Below, in pieces: positions 18,450 to 26,193 of a DNA stretch of 64,000 nt. The translations under genes were made by a program, and so were the position numbers. The notes below the pieces were generated by a model, which saw only the letters and a program-made list of their open reading frames with translations, searched no databases and had not been told where the DNA came from. Within the stretch, counting starts at the first letter, position 1. Each line of letters starts with the position of its first letter. Location of the stretch: the NCBI GenBank assembly GCA_028533045.1, contig JAQQAP010000042.1, positions 1-64,000 of the forward strand. The letters run 5' to 3'. This DNA is from Spirochaetales bacterium. GTDB taxonomy: Bacteria; Spirochaetota; Spirochaetia; DSM-2461.

Positions 18450-19013
18450 CTACCCCCATTTCCCGACATAACCGCCGGGCGCTTTTTCCAAAAGGTCAAG
18501 AAGCTCTTCCGGATCATCGGACAGAACCAATCTCTTCCGATGGGCAGCTTTAAGAAAACCCTTCTCTACCATACTGTCCAGAAACTCAATCAATCCGTCA
18601 TAGAACCGGTTCGTATTTAAGAGTCCCACCGGTTTATCCATATAGCCAATCTGATTCCAAGTGTAGGATTCAAAAAACTCTTCCAGTGTTCCGATCCCTC
18701 CGGGCAGAGCGATAAAGGCTTCGCTCATGTCGTACATCATGGCCTTGCGCTTATGCATATCCTCTACCACATGAAGCTCAACACTCTCCCGGTGGGGAAC
18801 CTTATCCTCCAGGGCTTCGGGAATTATCCCAATAGTTCGGCCGCCCGTCTCAAAATGGGCCCGGGAAACGGCGCCCATAAGGCCCGCATCTCCCCCGCCG
18901 TAAACAAGAGTAATACCCCTATCCGAAAGAAGACGGCCCATCGCTGCCGCCCCGGCTTCATAGGTACCGTCCGAACCGGAACTGGAACCGCAAAAAACGC
19001 ATATTTTATCCAT
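18450..19013 (-). CDS. TIGR00730 family LOG protein (cytokinin riboside 5'-monophosphate phosphoribohydrolase-like)
   Basis: A 187-residue Rossmann-fold protein with the LOG motif PGGIGTLEEF and the upstream MHKRKAMM. Family members hydrolyse nucleoside 5'-monophosphates such as AMP to base and ribose phosphate. The start at 19013 is chosen because it gives the family N-terminus MDKICVFCGSSSG and fits the promoter. An upstream TTG codon would put residues in front that are encoded inside the promoter. Confidence 0.9.
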   Translation of the reverse strand: MDKICVFCGSSSGSDGTYEAGAAAMGRLLSDRGITLVYGGGDAGLMGAVSRAHFETGGRTIGIIPEALEDKVPHRESVELHVVEDMHKRKAMMYDMSEAFIALPGGIGTLEEFFESYTWNQIGYMDKPVGLLNTNRFYDGLIEFLDSMVEKGFLKAAHRKRLVLSDDPEELLDLLEKAPGGYVGKWG

Positions 19014-19049
19014 ATAATTAAATATAATCGGGATGAGAAACAGAATCAA
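19011..19049 (-). promoter_or_regulatory. Leaderless promoter of the LOG-TIGR03546-TIGR03545 operon
   Basis: Minus strand: TTGATT (19044-19049), 17-base spacer, TATATT (19021-19026), 7 bases, then ATG (19011-19013). There is no Shine-Dalgarno sequence. Confidence 0.6.
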
Positions 19050-19176
19050 CAAGCAAGTCAAACTAAAAACAGTACCAATTTTCCCATAAAATTCACCAAT
19101 TAGGAACGAATATTAAGAATTCAATGGAATGAATTGTAGATTTTTCCTCAAAAGTAGAGTAGAATGAGTATTAACG

Positions 19177-20283
19177 ATGGAACAAAATAAAAAAAAGTAT
19201 ATACAAGCCAAGGAAGCTCTTATCCAACTTTTCCACGACAAGAACTATCAGAACGGCCAAAAAATCCCCACAGAGAACGAGATAATCGAAACAACCGGTT
19301 TTAGCCGAAATACAATCCGCCAGGCAGTTATGGAACTGCAAAGGGACGGAGTCGTCCGCAAAGAACAGGGGCGGGGAACTTTTTACATATCCCAGGACAA
19401 CCAGGAGAAAACTGGACGAATCGGGGTTATCAACTTTTTCCTTAATCTTTCCATCTATCCCAACATGGTTCACGGTATTGAAGAAGTGGCCTGGCAGGAG
19501 GGTTATACGCTCCTCCCGACCAACACCGGAGCCGGGGGCGAAAGGGAAATCGAAGCCATTGACCGCATCGTGGCCCAGGGAGTGGACGGCATTATCTACG
19601 AACCTTCCCACGACTTGGAAGAAAAAAGAGTGGAAGAGGGAACAAAGGTTCTAAACTATTTTAACAAGCTCAACATCCCCGTTGTAACTACCCACTTCTC
19701 TCTTCCCTCCCTGGAGTGTTCCTCCGTACTGATTGATGACGAAATGATTGGCTATAACGCCGTACGTTACCTCCATGAGATGGGGCACCGCAATATAGGG
19801 ATTTTCTACATTGGAGATATCCGTTCCGGACTTTCCCGAACCAAGGGCTATGAAAAGGCCATGAAAGAGTTGGGTTTAACCATCAACCCCCAGTGGGAAG
19901 TGGCGACCAAAACAGGGGAGTATGACATTCCGGCGGGAGAGAGAAATCCCAATCTTTGTAAAGTCTTTATGGGAGAAGACCGGCCTTCCGCTGTCTTCTG
20001 CTTCAATGACGAACTGGCCATAATCCTCTATGAGGCGGCCCGTCAGGCGGGAATAACCATTGGAAAGGACCTGTCCGTCGTAGGGGTGGATAACACCGCA
20101 TCGGCAGGAGTCATTCACCCGGGCCTCACCACCTTTGATCACCCCAAAGAGTACCTGGGGCGTTGGGCGGCACAGGCCCTGATTCAACGGATAAAGAACC
20201 CCGCAGGCCCCCAATTCCAACTTATGTTCCAGTCAAAACTTGTTAAAAGAGAAAGTGTAGCCGATTTAACAAAAGCAGAATAG
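19177..20283 (+). CDS. GntR/LacI hybrid transcriptional regulator (AraR-like architecture)
   Basis: A 368-residue repressor-type protein. Residues about 1-70 form a GntR winged helix (GQKIPTENEIIETTGFSRNTIRQAVMEL then GRGTFYI). Residues about 80-365 form a LacI-type periplasmic-binding-protein ligand domain (IGVINFFLN, GIEEVAWQEGY, PSAVFCFNDELA). This layout is that of the arabinose repressor AraR, so a sugar effector is likely. Its target is not evident from the neighbourhood. It has no clear Shine-Dalgarno; TAGAAT at 19160-19165 leaves only 11 bases to the ATG, so a very short leader is possible. Confidence 0.9.
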   Translation: MEQNKKKYIQAKEALIQLFHDKNYQNGQKIPTENEIIETTGFSRNTIRQAVMELQRDGVVRKEQGRGTFYISQDNQEKTGRIGVINFFLNLSIYPNMVHGIEEVAWQEGYTLLPTNTGAGGEREIEAIDRIVAQGVDGIIYEPSHDLEEKRVEEGTKVLNYFNKLNIPVVTTHFSLPSLECSSVLIDDEMIGYNAVRYLHEMGHRNIGIFYIGDIRSGLSRTKGYEKAMKELGLTINPQWEVATKTGEYDIPAGERNPNLCKVFMGEDRPSAVFCFNDELAIILYEAARQAGITIGKDLSVVGVDNTASAGVIHPGLTTFDHPKEYLGRWAAQALIQRIKNPAGPQFQLMFQSKLVKRESVADLTKAE

Positions 20284-20290
20284 ATCCTTT

Positions 20291-20917
20291 TTAATAAGGC
20301 CGGGCTCTTAGACTTTCCTTTGTACCGTGCTGTTTAGCCCGGTGGTGCCAATACCAGTTTTTAAAGGGAAAAAGCCCATAAAGCATATTCCCCAGGGGGC
20401 TGTGCTTTTCCACTCGGTTCATCTTTCTGTTAATACCCTCCGGCAGTTTTTCCCCTTTCAACAAAGAGTCATTCACCTGTTTAAAGAAGGGCATTTTTTT
20501 ACGGAAAAACTTGTCCGGCGCCATTTGGAGAGACTCGCTCCCCGCCATAATAAGAGTTCCCAGATAGTCCATGTCCATCAATTCCGAATAATACTCCAGA
20601 TAATCTCTTAAATTATACGAGTGAATCGCCTCGGGAAAACCACTGTGAACAATATAACAAATCCTTTTCCCGGAGAAATCATCTCTGTTTTTCTCCATCA
20701 ACTCCAGAAAAGCTTTAACCTGGGCGGGCATACTATCTACATAAAGGGGTATGACAATAAGATAGGCCTCGGCGGAGCGGATTCCCTCCAGCACCTCTTC
20801 ATGTCGAACAGCCCTGTCCAGATTATAAACGGGAGCCTCCTTCGTTACCCAGCGAGCCATGCGTATTGAGTTACTCCAGTCACCCCGGGGAGATCCATTA
20901 AGAACGGCCAATTTCAT
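20291..20917 (-). CDS. Flavodoxin-fold NAD(P)H-dependent oxidoreductase
   Basis: A 208-residue protein starting MKLAVLNGSPRGDWSN, the FMN-phosphate loop of the NADPH-dependent FMN reductase/flavodoxin-like group, with IPLYVDSMPAQVKAFLE as the next conserved block. Redox partner and substrate unknown. It overlaps the upstream flavodoxin-family gene by 20 bases and is controlled with it. Confidence 0.85.
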   Translation of the reverse strand: MKLAVLNGSPRGDWSNSIRMARWVTKEAPVYNLDRAVRHEEVLEGIRSAEAYLIVIPLYVDSMPAQVKAFLELMEKNRDDFSGKRICYIVHSGFPEAIHSYNLRDYLEYYSELMDMDYLGTLIMAGSESLQMAPDKFFRKKMPFFKQVNDSLLKGEKLPEGINRKMNRVEKHSPLGNMLYGLFPFKNWYWHHRAKQHGTKESLRARPY

Positions 20918-21455
20918 TACTTACCTCCTGCCTGTTATAACTGCCTAAAAGCCCAGCTTTTCTCCCGGATTGGTCCATATTCCTCTGGATTCGACGAATG
21001 TTTACATCTATTAACTCTTTAGCCCTTGGATCAATTACACCGTCATCAAAAAGATATAAAGAGATATAAGGTTCCGACCCGTAACGGGGTATATGAAGGC
21101 ACTCCCCCTTTTTCATGGTGATGTAAGGAAGTACGTTGGGAATAAACCGATCTAGAGCCTTCTTTGTCTCACGACTTATAAAACCGGCAACCACCGGTGA
21201 GAAGAGAATGAGTTTGTCACTGTGGGCCATACTTTTGACAAAATCGGCTCCTTCATCATCATAGCGGCAGATCCCCGGAGTTTTCGTCCAGCAATCAAAA
21301 CAACCGCAGCAATCGTTCATCTTCATGTTTTTAACAGTAAAAAGGTCTACTTTATGTGACTCTCCCCTTAGAGCGTCGCAAATCTCTTCGACCATCCCCG
21401 TAAAAGGAGCCCAGCAAGTATCGCTGTTCGCCCCGTTGACCATGGTAATTTTCAT
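20898..21455 (-). CDS. Flavodoxin family protein with CxxC-C cluster motif
   Basis: A 185-residue flavin-binding-fold protein (MKITMVNGANSDTC at the FMN loop). It has a cysteine motif, NDCCGCFDCWTKTPGIC, typical of the NAD(P)H oxidoreductase/flavodoxin branch that also binds an iron-sulphur cluster or uses active cysteines. AGGAG seven bases before ATG 21455 sets the start; an upstream in-frame codon adds ten residues. It is the first gene of a two-gene operon under the TetR-type operator at 21489-21510. Confidence 0.82.
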   Translation of the reverse strand: MKITMVNGANSDTCWAPFTGMVEEICDALRGESHKVDLFTVKNMKMNDCCGCFDCWTKTPGICRYDDEGADFVKSMAHSDKLILFSPVVAGFISRETKKALDRFIPNVLPYITMKKGECLHIPRYGSEPYISLYLFDDGVIDPRAKELIDVNIRRIQRNMDQSGRKAGLLGSYNRQEVSNEIGRS

Positions 21456-21487
21456 TTTTTTGCTCCTGACCAACCAAGATAACACAT

Positions 21488-21516
21488 ATTATATAACGCA
21501 TGTTATATAAAGGCAA
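21488..21516 (-). promoter_or_regulatory. Promoter and TetR-type operator of the flavodoxin operon
   Basis: Minus strand: TTGCCT (21511-21516), 17-base spacer, TATAAT (21488-21493). The spacer is filled by an inverted repeat, TTATATAAC (21489-21497), GCAT, GTTATATAA (21502-21510). The same 9-4-9 repeat occurs upstream of the divergent-in-function TetR gene at 22152-22173, which identifies it as the operator. Confidence 0.8.
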
Positions 21517-21551
21517 GATTTTTCCTAACTTTCAAAAAAGTGCCCCTACAT

Positions 21552-22145
21552 TTAAAGATCAAGATCCAAATTAAGTCTTTCTTCCGTCCTGAAATCAGCC
21601 TTAAAAGCAAAAAGAAGCCGTTGCACCGTATCCTCCATCAACCGGAGTACCTCTTCAATGGTAATATTATCGTCTCCGGTTACGACAGAAACGGTAATTC
21701 CCGTCGTCATCAATGCCATGGTTTGTAAAAGCTCCCCCAACTGAGAGCGGGAAAGGTCACTTACCAGAGGATCGCCGGCCATGATATCTACCATGGCCCT
21801 CTTCTCCTCTCCTCCCATATGAAAGCATTGATCATCCAGGGCTAATAAATCCCGGTAAAGCTGGGGAAAATCCCGGGCAAACAAAATCTGTCCAATCCCA
21901 ATATTAAAAAAACCGGTTTCCGAATAGGGTTTTGTAGAGTACTCCCAGGCGACCTTCTTTATCTCCCCATATAGGGCCTTTTTAAGCTCTTCACCATTTT
22001 TAAAATTTACATAAAGGGGAGCAACGGAACAGCCTAGCCGGGCGGCCAATTTTCTCATCGTAATTTTCAAAATCCCCTCCTCTTTAACCAATTCCATAGC
22101 AGCCGAGAGGATTTGTTCTTTTGTATACTGATTTTTGGGAGGCAT
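21552..22145 (-). CDS. TetR family transcriptional regulator
   Basis: A 197-residue repressor. The N-terminal helix-turn-helix (TKEQILSAAMELVKEEG then MRKLAARLGCSVAPLYVNFKN) is clear; the C-terminal ligand domain is diverged and gives no ligand. Operator-like repeats are found both in its own promoter and in the promoter of the flavodoxin operon downstream, so it very likely represses itself and those redox enzymes, responding perhaps to a quinone or other electrophile (inference). Confidence 0.93.
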   Translation of the reverse strand: MPPKNQYTKEQILSAAMELVKEEGILKITMRKLAARLGCSVAPLYVNFKNGEELKKALYGEIKKVAWEYSTKPYSETGFFNIGIGQILFARDFPQLYRDLLALDDQCFHMGGEEKRAMVDIMAGDPLVSDLSRSQLGELLQTMALMTTGITVSVVTGDDNITIEEVLRLMEDTVQRLLFAFKADFRTEERLNLDLDL

Positions 22146-22180
22146 AATTAATTATATAACAGTCGTTATAGATTATTCAA
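22143..22180 (-). promoter_or_regulatory. Leaderless, TetR-operated promoter of the tetR gene
   Basis: Minus strand: TTGAAT (22175-22180), 18-base spacer, TATAAT (22151-22156), 5 bases, ATG (22143-22145). The spacer and -10 carry TTATATAAC (22152-22160), AGTC, GTTATAGAT (22165-22173), matching the operator of the flavodoxin operon. There is no Shine-Dalgarno sequence. Confidence 0.75.
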
Positions 22181-22189
22181 TCGACACTC

Positions 22190-22993
22190 TCAGACCAGAC
22201 AGCCGGTCCACTGATACAGGAGAATCCCCGTTGCCACGGAAACATTCAAGGACCCCTTCCGTCCCCTCATGGCAAGAGAAACCCGCCCCAAAGACTCTTC
22301 CGCCCGGGCCAGTCCTTCCGGACTCACCCCCAGTTCCTCAGACCCAATAATGGCGCAACAATCCCGCCCCTCTCGGGGAAAATCGAAATCACTAGCCTCT
22401 TCTCCCCCCAACTCCAGGGCAAAACAGTCCATTACCAGCTCGTCCAGAGGCAACACCCGCCAGGGAAGCATATCCACCGCCCCCATGGCACTGCGGCGAC
22501 TTCGGGGATGGGAGGGGCTGGCACAACCGGGAGAAAGGAAGATCTCCCTTACCCCCATGGCTTCGGCTGTTCGAAAAATAGCCCCCACATTAAAGGGGGA
22601 ACGAATATCTTCCAGATAGAGATAGACAGGAAAGCTTAGTCTGTCTGCCCTCTCCTCGTCCCCTTCCGGAGCCATCAGATCCCAATCGCCGGGCTCCATA
22701 TTCAGCTCCGCCAAGAGAAGGTGGCGCAAATTGTTACAGGACCGGAGAAGTTCGTCCCCCTCCGGTGCTCTCTCCAACCACAGATTCAAGGAATAAAGAC
22801 CGGCCTTCTCCCTTAGCACGGTCCCCAGTGAAATATCTTCGGCAACCAACCCCATGAGCCCCTTAAGATAAAGCTCATCTACAGCCTTTTCTCCTCCCCG
22901 GCGTATCTCCTCTTCAAAGGTTCGGAACAGACGAACATACTTCCGCTGCCTCGTCCCCTCCTTAAGGGAGGCCAGTTTACGAAGAGTTATCAT
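22190..22993 (-). CDS. TrmH/SpoU family RNA 2'-O-methyltransferase
   Basis: A 267-residue protein. An N-terminal helical region of ~110 residues precedes the knotted SPOUT methyltransferase domain with motif 1 NVGAIFRTAEA, motif 2 IIGSEELGVS and motif 3 SLNVSVATGI. It methylates an unknown tRNA or rRNA ribose. Its start overlaps the stop of the Fe-ADH-like gene by one base (TAATG). Its last codons lie 10 bases from the tetR promoter. Confidence 0.9.
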   Translation of the reverse strand: MITLRKLASLKEGTRQRKYVRLFRTFEEEIRRGGEKAVDELYLKGLMGLVAEDISLGTVLREKAGLYSLNLWLERAPEGDELLRSCNNLRHLLLAELNMEPGDWDLMAPEGDEERADRLSFPVYLYLEDIRSPFNVGAIFRTAEAMGVREIFLSPGCASPSHPRSRRSAMGAVDMLPWRVLPLDELVMDCFALELGGEEASDFDFPREGRDCCAIIGSEELGVSPEGLARAEESLGRVSLAMRGRKGSLNVSVATGILLYQWTGCLV

Positions 22994-24117
22994 TAGAGAC
23001 CGGCCTGGAGAATATTAAAAAGGGCTTCCTGAGTAAGGGAGGGTATCTGAGCCTCCAAAATGGAGTAAGTCAGGGAAGCAGCTTCACTCAGTTCCTGGGC
23101 GGTAATTCCCAGGGCGGAAAAGCGGGAAGGAAGTTCATGGAGGCCCTGAAAGCGTCTCATCACCTCCTCCGGCTTGAGCGACTTGAAATCTTCCGGCATG
23201 GGCTCGTGGTGACAGAGTTTGGCCAGGGACAACTTCTTATCATTACCGGGGAAAAAGGAACTCTCCAGAAGCAGAGGAAGGAGAACTGTTGAAATGGCCC
23301 CTTTAGGTTTCCCCGTATAGCCGCTCAGCATATAGGAAAGCACGGTAACAGCCCCCACTCCGTTCAGAGCGCCCCCATAGGCCGAGAACAGGGACGCTTC
23401 ATAGATGCGGGAAAAGCGGTCCGGACTGCTATGGGCATTCCCCTTAAAACCTAAAAGGGAAGAGACTTCCGAAATAGCCCGGGAGGCCTGCACATCGGAA
23501 AAGAAAGAGGCCCGGGGAGAGAGATAAGCCTCTACGCTATGGAGAAGAATATCCATCATGGCCATATAAAGGTATCTGTCAGAATAGGAATCCAGAAAAA
23601 GAGGATCCAGGAAAATCATCTTAAGACTCTCTTCCGGCATGGGACAGATGCGGGAGTAGCGTTCGGAGTGCTCCGTAAGAAAACATTCGGAACGAAACAT
23701 AAAAGGATTTCGCCCGGAGGTGGGGAGCTCAATATAGGGAAGTCCCTTAACGGGCCTTACCGCTCCGCGCAAATAATCGTCCACAAAAATCTTCTCCACC
23801 GCCAGGGAAGCGGTGGCACGGGCCAGTTGAAGGGTCTTTACCCCGCCCATACCAATAATAACATTGGCATGACTCCCCCGGGCCATGGAAAGGGCGTCGT
23901 TAAGAGTAAAGGTAGTGGAAACGGGTACGGCATCGGAAAAAAGAAGAACGCTCAGCCCCCGGCTCTCCAAAATATTACGCACATCATCAATAGCCCCTTC
24001 CAGAGCCGAGTCGGCAATCAGCAGTATGCGGTTCCCCAGGAATACCGCTTCGTCACCCAAACGGTTAACCGAACCGATAATCACTTCGGGGGGAATATTC
24101 ATCTTCAAGTCAGCCAT
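22993..24117 (-). CDS. Iron-containing alcohol dehydrogenase-fold protein lacking active-site residues
   Basis: A 374-residue protein of the group III (iron) alcohol dehydrogenase fold. The first metal-ligand region is kept (MMDILLHSVEAY: Asp and His). However, by manual comparison with FucO the three later histidines (263, 267 and 277 in FucO numbering) are replaced by Thr, Tyr and Lys in GVGAVTVLSYMLSGY..KPKG. The NAD loop GGGS is GGVK. It is therefore likely not a redox enzyme. It follows flgM on the same strand, with GAGG eight bases before the ATG, and no promoter is visible between them except the hairpin at 24135-24166. Confidence 0.75.
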   Translation of the reverse strand: MADLKMNIPPEVIIGSVNRLGDEAVFLGNRILLIADSALEGAIDDVRNILESRGLSVLLFSDAVPVSTTFTLNDALSMARGSHANVIIGMGGVKTLQLARATASLAVEKIFVDDYLRGAVRPVKGLPYIELPTSGRNPFMFRSECFLTEHSERYSRICPMPEESLKMIFLDPLFLDSYSDRYLYMAMMDILLHSVEAYLSPRASFFSDVQASRAISEVSSLLGFKGNAHSSPDRFSRIYEASLFSAYGGALNGVGAVTVLSYMLSGYTGKPKGAISTVLLPLLLESSFFPGNDKKLSLAKLCHHEPMPEDFKSLKPEEVMRRFQGLHELPSRFSALGITAQELSEAASLTYSILEAQIPSLTQEALFNILQAGL

Positions 24118-24134
24118 AATTCATACCTCGTAAA

Positions 24135-24166
24135 GCAAAAAAAAGACAGAGGAACACCTCTGTCTT
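24135..24166 (-). terminator. Rho-independent terminator/attenuator after flgM
   Basis: On the minus strand AAGACAGAGG (24157-24166) pairs perfectly with CCTCTGTCTT (24143-24152) around a 4-base loop, followed by a run of eight T (24137-24144 overlapping the stem end). It is a textbook terminator, yet the next gene starts only 18 bases further, so readthrough is probably needed for that gene. Confidence 0.85.
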
Positions 24167-24192
24167 CTCCGCTCGTTATTGTGGGGGGGAAA

Positions 24193-24477
24193 TTAAATCC
24201 CGAAAGCATCCATAATGGAATCGGCAACAGATTCTACAACCCGGTCATTGATGTAGTTCGGGTCTTCCAGCTTAGCTTTGATCTCGGCGATTCTGTCCAG
24301 TCTTACGTCGGGTGCGGATTTAACCAGCTCCGCCGCAGCAAAGAGATCGGCCGTTTTCATTGCCTCGTCGGAGACACTGATGGAGTCGGATGTTTTTTTG
24401 GCTGCCGTCTTCCCGGAACGAGATGTTTTGTTATAGTTGGCTACCGGGTCTACCGGTCCTAATCCATTTATTTTCAT
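24193..24477 (-). CDS. flgM: Anti-sigma-28 factor FlgM
   Basis: A 94-residue FlgM homologue: N-terminal MKINGLGPVDPV, a disordered Lys/Ser region, then the sigma-binding helices (RLDRIAEIKAKLEDPNYINDRVVESVADSIM). It holds sigma-28 inactive until the flagellar hook is finished. Start 24477 (ATG) fits the family; a GTG two codons upstream (24483) sits closer to the AAAGGAG and is also possible. The gene has its own promoter, with a sigma-28-like sequence, so FlgM probably feeds back on its own supply. Confidence 0.9.
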   Translation of the reverse strand: MKINGLGPVDPVANYNKTSRSGKTAAKKTSDSISVSDEAMKTADLFAAAELVKSAPDVRLDRIAEIKAKLEDPNYINDRVVESVADSIMDAFGI

Positions 24478-24512
24478 AGCCACTGAACTCCTTTCATTCT
24501 CCAGTACTTACA

Positions 24513-24538
24513 GTATCGACACAAAAGCCATAACATTA
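24513..24538 (-). promoter_or_regulatory. Sigma-28-like promoter of flgM
   Basis: Minus strand: TAATGTTA (24531-24538), 10-base spacer, GTCGATAC (24513-24520). This matches 6 of 8 and 6 of 8 positions of the flagellar consensus TAAAGTTT / GCCGATAA, one base short of the usual spacing of 11. It overlaps the stop codon of rsmI. Confidence 0.5.
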
Positions 24539-25222
24539 ATCATTTTTTCCTGTTCCTCCCGAAACAAGAAGGGCGATCTCACCTTTAATTGTACTCCGTT
24601 TTTCCCAGTCTGCAAATAGGTTCTGTGCGGAATCTTCGCAAATTTCCTCGAATTTCTTGGTTATTTCCCTACCCAGCAGCACATTAGCCTCCGGATTCAG
24701 TTCACAAAGGTCTTCCAGAAGTTTCACAATCCTAAAGGGCGATTCATATAAAACAAAAGCTTCGTCCCGTTCCAAAAGCTGGGAAAGCCGTTTTTTTCTT
24801 TTCCCTTTTTTAGGAGAGAGGAAGCCTTCGAAGGTCACCGTCTTGGAGGGAAATCCGCAAATACTCACCAAAGCGGAGAACGCGGACGCCCCGGGAACGG
24901 GAGTCACTTCAATGCCCGCATCCCTCGCCTCACGCACCAGTATTTTTCCGGGATCACTTAAGCCAGGAGTTCCCGCATCGGAAACATAGGCCATGGTCTT
25001 CCCTTCCAGGAGCATTTTAACAAGGCCCGGAGCGCTCTGCTTCTCATTGGCCGCCCGGCAGCTAAGAAGCTGCTTCTTAATACCGTAATGATTCAGAAGC
25101 TTCACCGTCTGCCGGGTATCCTCACAGGCGATGCAGTCCACCTCATTCAGAATCCGAACAGCCCGGTAGGTCATATCTTCCATATTGCCAATAGGGGTGG
25201 CCACCATAAAAAGCTGGGACAT
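24536..25222 (-). CDS. rsmI: 16S rRNA (cytidine-1402-2'-O)-methyltransferase
   Basis: A 228-residue enzyme, somewhat shorter than the ~280 of E. coli. Family motifs are complete: MVATPIGNMEDMTYRA, CEDTRQT, SDAGTPGLSDPG and PGASAF, LYESPFR. It uses SAM to methylate the ribose of C1402 in 16S rRNA. Start overlaps the plsC stop (TAATG), with AGGAGG four bases upstream. Confidence 0.95.
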   Translation of the reverse strand: MSQLFMVATPIGNMEDMTYRAVRILNEVDCIACEDTRQTVKLLNHYGIKKQLLSCRAANEKQSAPGLVKMLLEGKTMAYVSDAGTPGLSDPGKILVREARDAGIEVTPVPGASAFSALVSICGFPSKTVTFEGFLSPKKGKRKKRLSQLLERDEAFVLYESPFRIVKLLEDLCELNPEANVLLGREITKKFEEICEDSAQNLFADWEKRSTIKGEIALLVSGGTGKND

Positions 25223-26046
25223 TAGTCCTCCTTAACGGGGAAACCCCAGAGTTTGAGTTTTTCTATTATAAAGGAAAGAACCGCTTCGTGGGCGTCCTTC
25301 CCCTTTCCGTGGGGAACGATCGGATCGCCAAAGGCAAAATGGACCGTTTTCTCGGGACAGGTGGGCCCAAAGCCCTTGAGAATCTTTCCGCGCCCCCAAA
25401 AGTCAGTCTTAAGAGCCACAGGAACACAGGGAACCCCCGCCCGCAATGCCAGGCGCACCCCCAGCTTGTTAAATTCGGCCGGATCAAAAACAGGACAGCG
25501 CGTCCCCTGGGGGAAAATAATCACAGAGTATCCCTTAGCCAGGTACTCGCTCCCCTTCTCCATAACCGACTTTAAATCGTCCATAGGATTCTTCCGCCCC
25601 ACCGGAATGGGGTTGGCATTGCGCATAATATGACCAAAAAAGGGCGTCGTAAGAAGGCTCTCCTTCATAACAAAGGCCACCGTTTTCGTATTGAGAATAG
25701 CCGCCAGAGTCTGAGCCTCCAGAGAACTAACATGATTCCCGATAAGCACAAAATTCTGATCGCTTGCCAGAACCTTATCGAGCCCTTCAAGCTCCACCTT
25801 CCCCCGGTGAGTCTCCACGCCGTGAAGGATCTCATAACTCACCTTCGTATAGTATTCATAGGACATTTTATCCTTCCGGGCTTTGAGAAACAGGCGAAAA
25901 ACCACGGAAAAATAGGTGAGGTAAAAACTCCAGCGCGAACCAAAGGTCAGAACATCACGGGGATGGCGCCTCTGAGTGGCGGGAGTCATATAATAGTCGT
26001 CTTTAAAGATTCTCTCGTCCCCTGAAGCGGGGGCTTTTTTACTCAT
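25222..26046 (-). CDS. 1-acyl-sn-glycerol-3-phosphate acyltransferase-like (PlsC/LPLAT family)
   Basis: A 274-residue membrane-associated acyltransferase of phospholipid synthesis. The catalytic block reads NHVSSLE where the family usually has NHxxxxD, so the acidic residue is Glu instead of Asp. The third motif is FPQGTR instead of FPEGTR. Activity is likely but these changes are notable. Start 26046 is fixed by the promoter; the open frame continues 43 codons upstream through a GC-rich hairpin region that is not expected to be coding. First gene of a pair with rsmI. Confidence 0.85.
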   Translation of the reverse strand: MSKKAPASGDERIFKDDYYMTPATQRRHPRDVLTFGSRWSFYLTYFSVVFRLFLKARKDKMSYEYYTKVSYEILHGVETHRGKVELEGLDKVLASDQNFVLIGNHVSSLEAQTLAAILNTKTVAFVMKESLLTTPFFGHIMRNANPIPVGRKNPMDDLKSVMEKGSEYLAKGYSVIIFPQGTRCPVFDPAEFNKLGVRLALRAGVPCVPVALKTDFWGRGKILKGFGPTCPEKTVHFAFGDPIVPHGKGKDAHEAVLSFIIEKLKLWGFPVKED

Positions 26047-26081
26047 GGGTATATTATACCGGCGGGAGGGGCTTTTAGCAA
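26044..26081 (-). promoter_or_regulatory. Leaderless promoter of plsC-rsmI
   Basis: Minus strand: TTGCTA (26076-26081), 17-base spacer, TATAAT (26053-26058), 6 bases, ATG (26044-26046). No Shine-Dalgarno sequence. Confidence 0.65.
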
Positions 26082-26096
26082 GTGAGGAAGGGGGCG

Positions 26097-26159
26097 TGCC
26101 CCCGGCAGAGCCGGGGGCAGGCTTTGCGCGGGTCCCGTCCCTCCGGGACCGCTTCGCGC
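26097..26159. repeat. GC-rich double hairpin element
   Basis: First stem: TGCCCCCGGC (26097-26106), AGA, GCCGGGGGCA (26110-26119). Second stem: GGTCCCG (26131-26137), 6 bases, CGGGACC (26144-26150), extended by GCGCG (26126-26130) and CGCGC (26155-26159). It is much richer in GC than its surroundings, has no U tract, and lies between a lipoprotein stop codon and the plsC promoter. It resembles a dispersed REP-like intergenic element; a terminator role for the lipoprotein gene is also possible. Confidence 0.6.
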
Positions 26160-26193
26160 CGCTCCAATCCTTCACGCAGTAGGCTATGGCGTC

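Noticed and set aside
26047-26175. Longer PlsC N-terminus (43 extra residues)
   Set aside because: The extension runs through the promoter and the GC-rich double hairpin and is Arg/Pro/Ser-rich low-complexity sequence.
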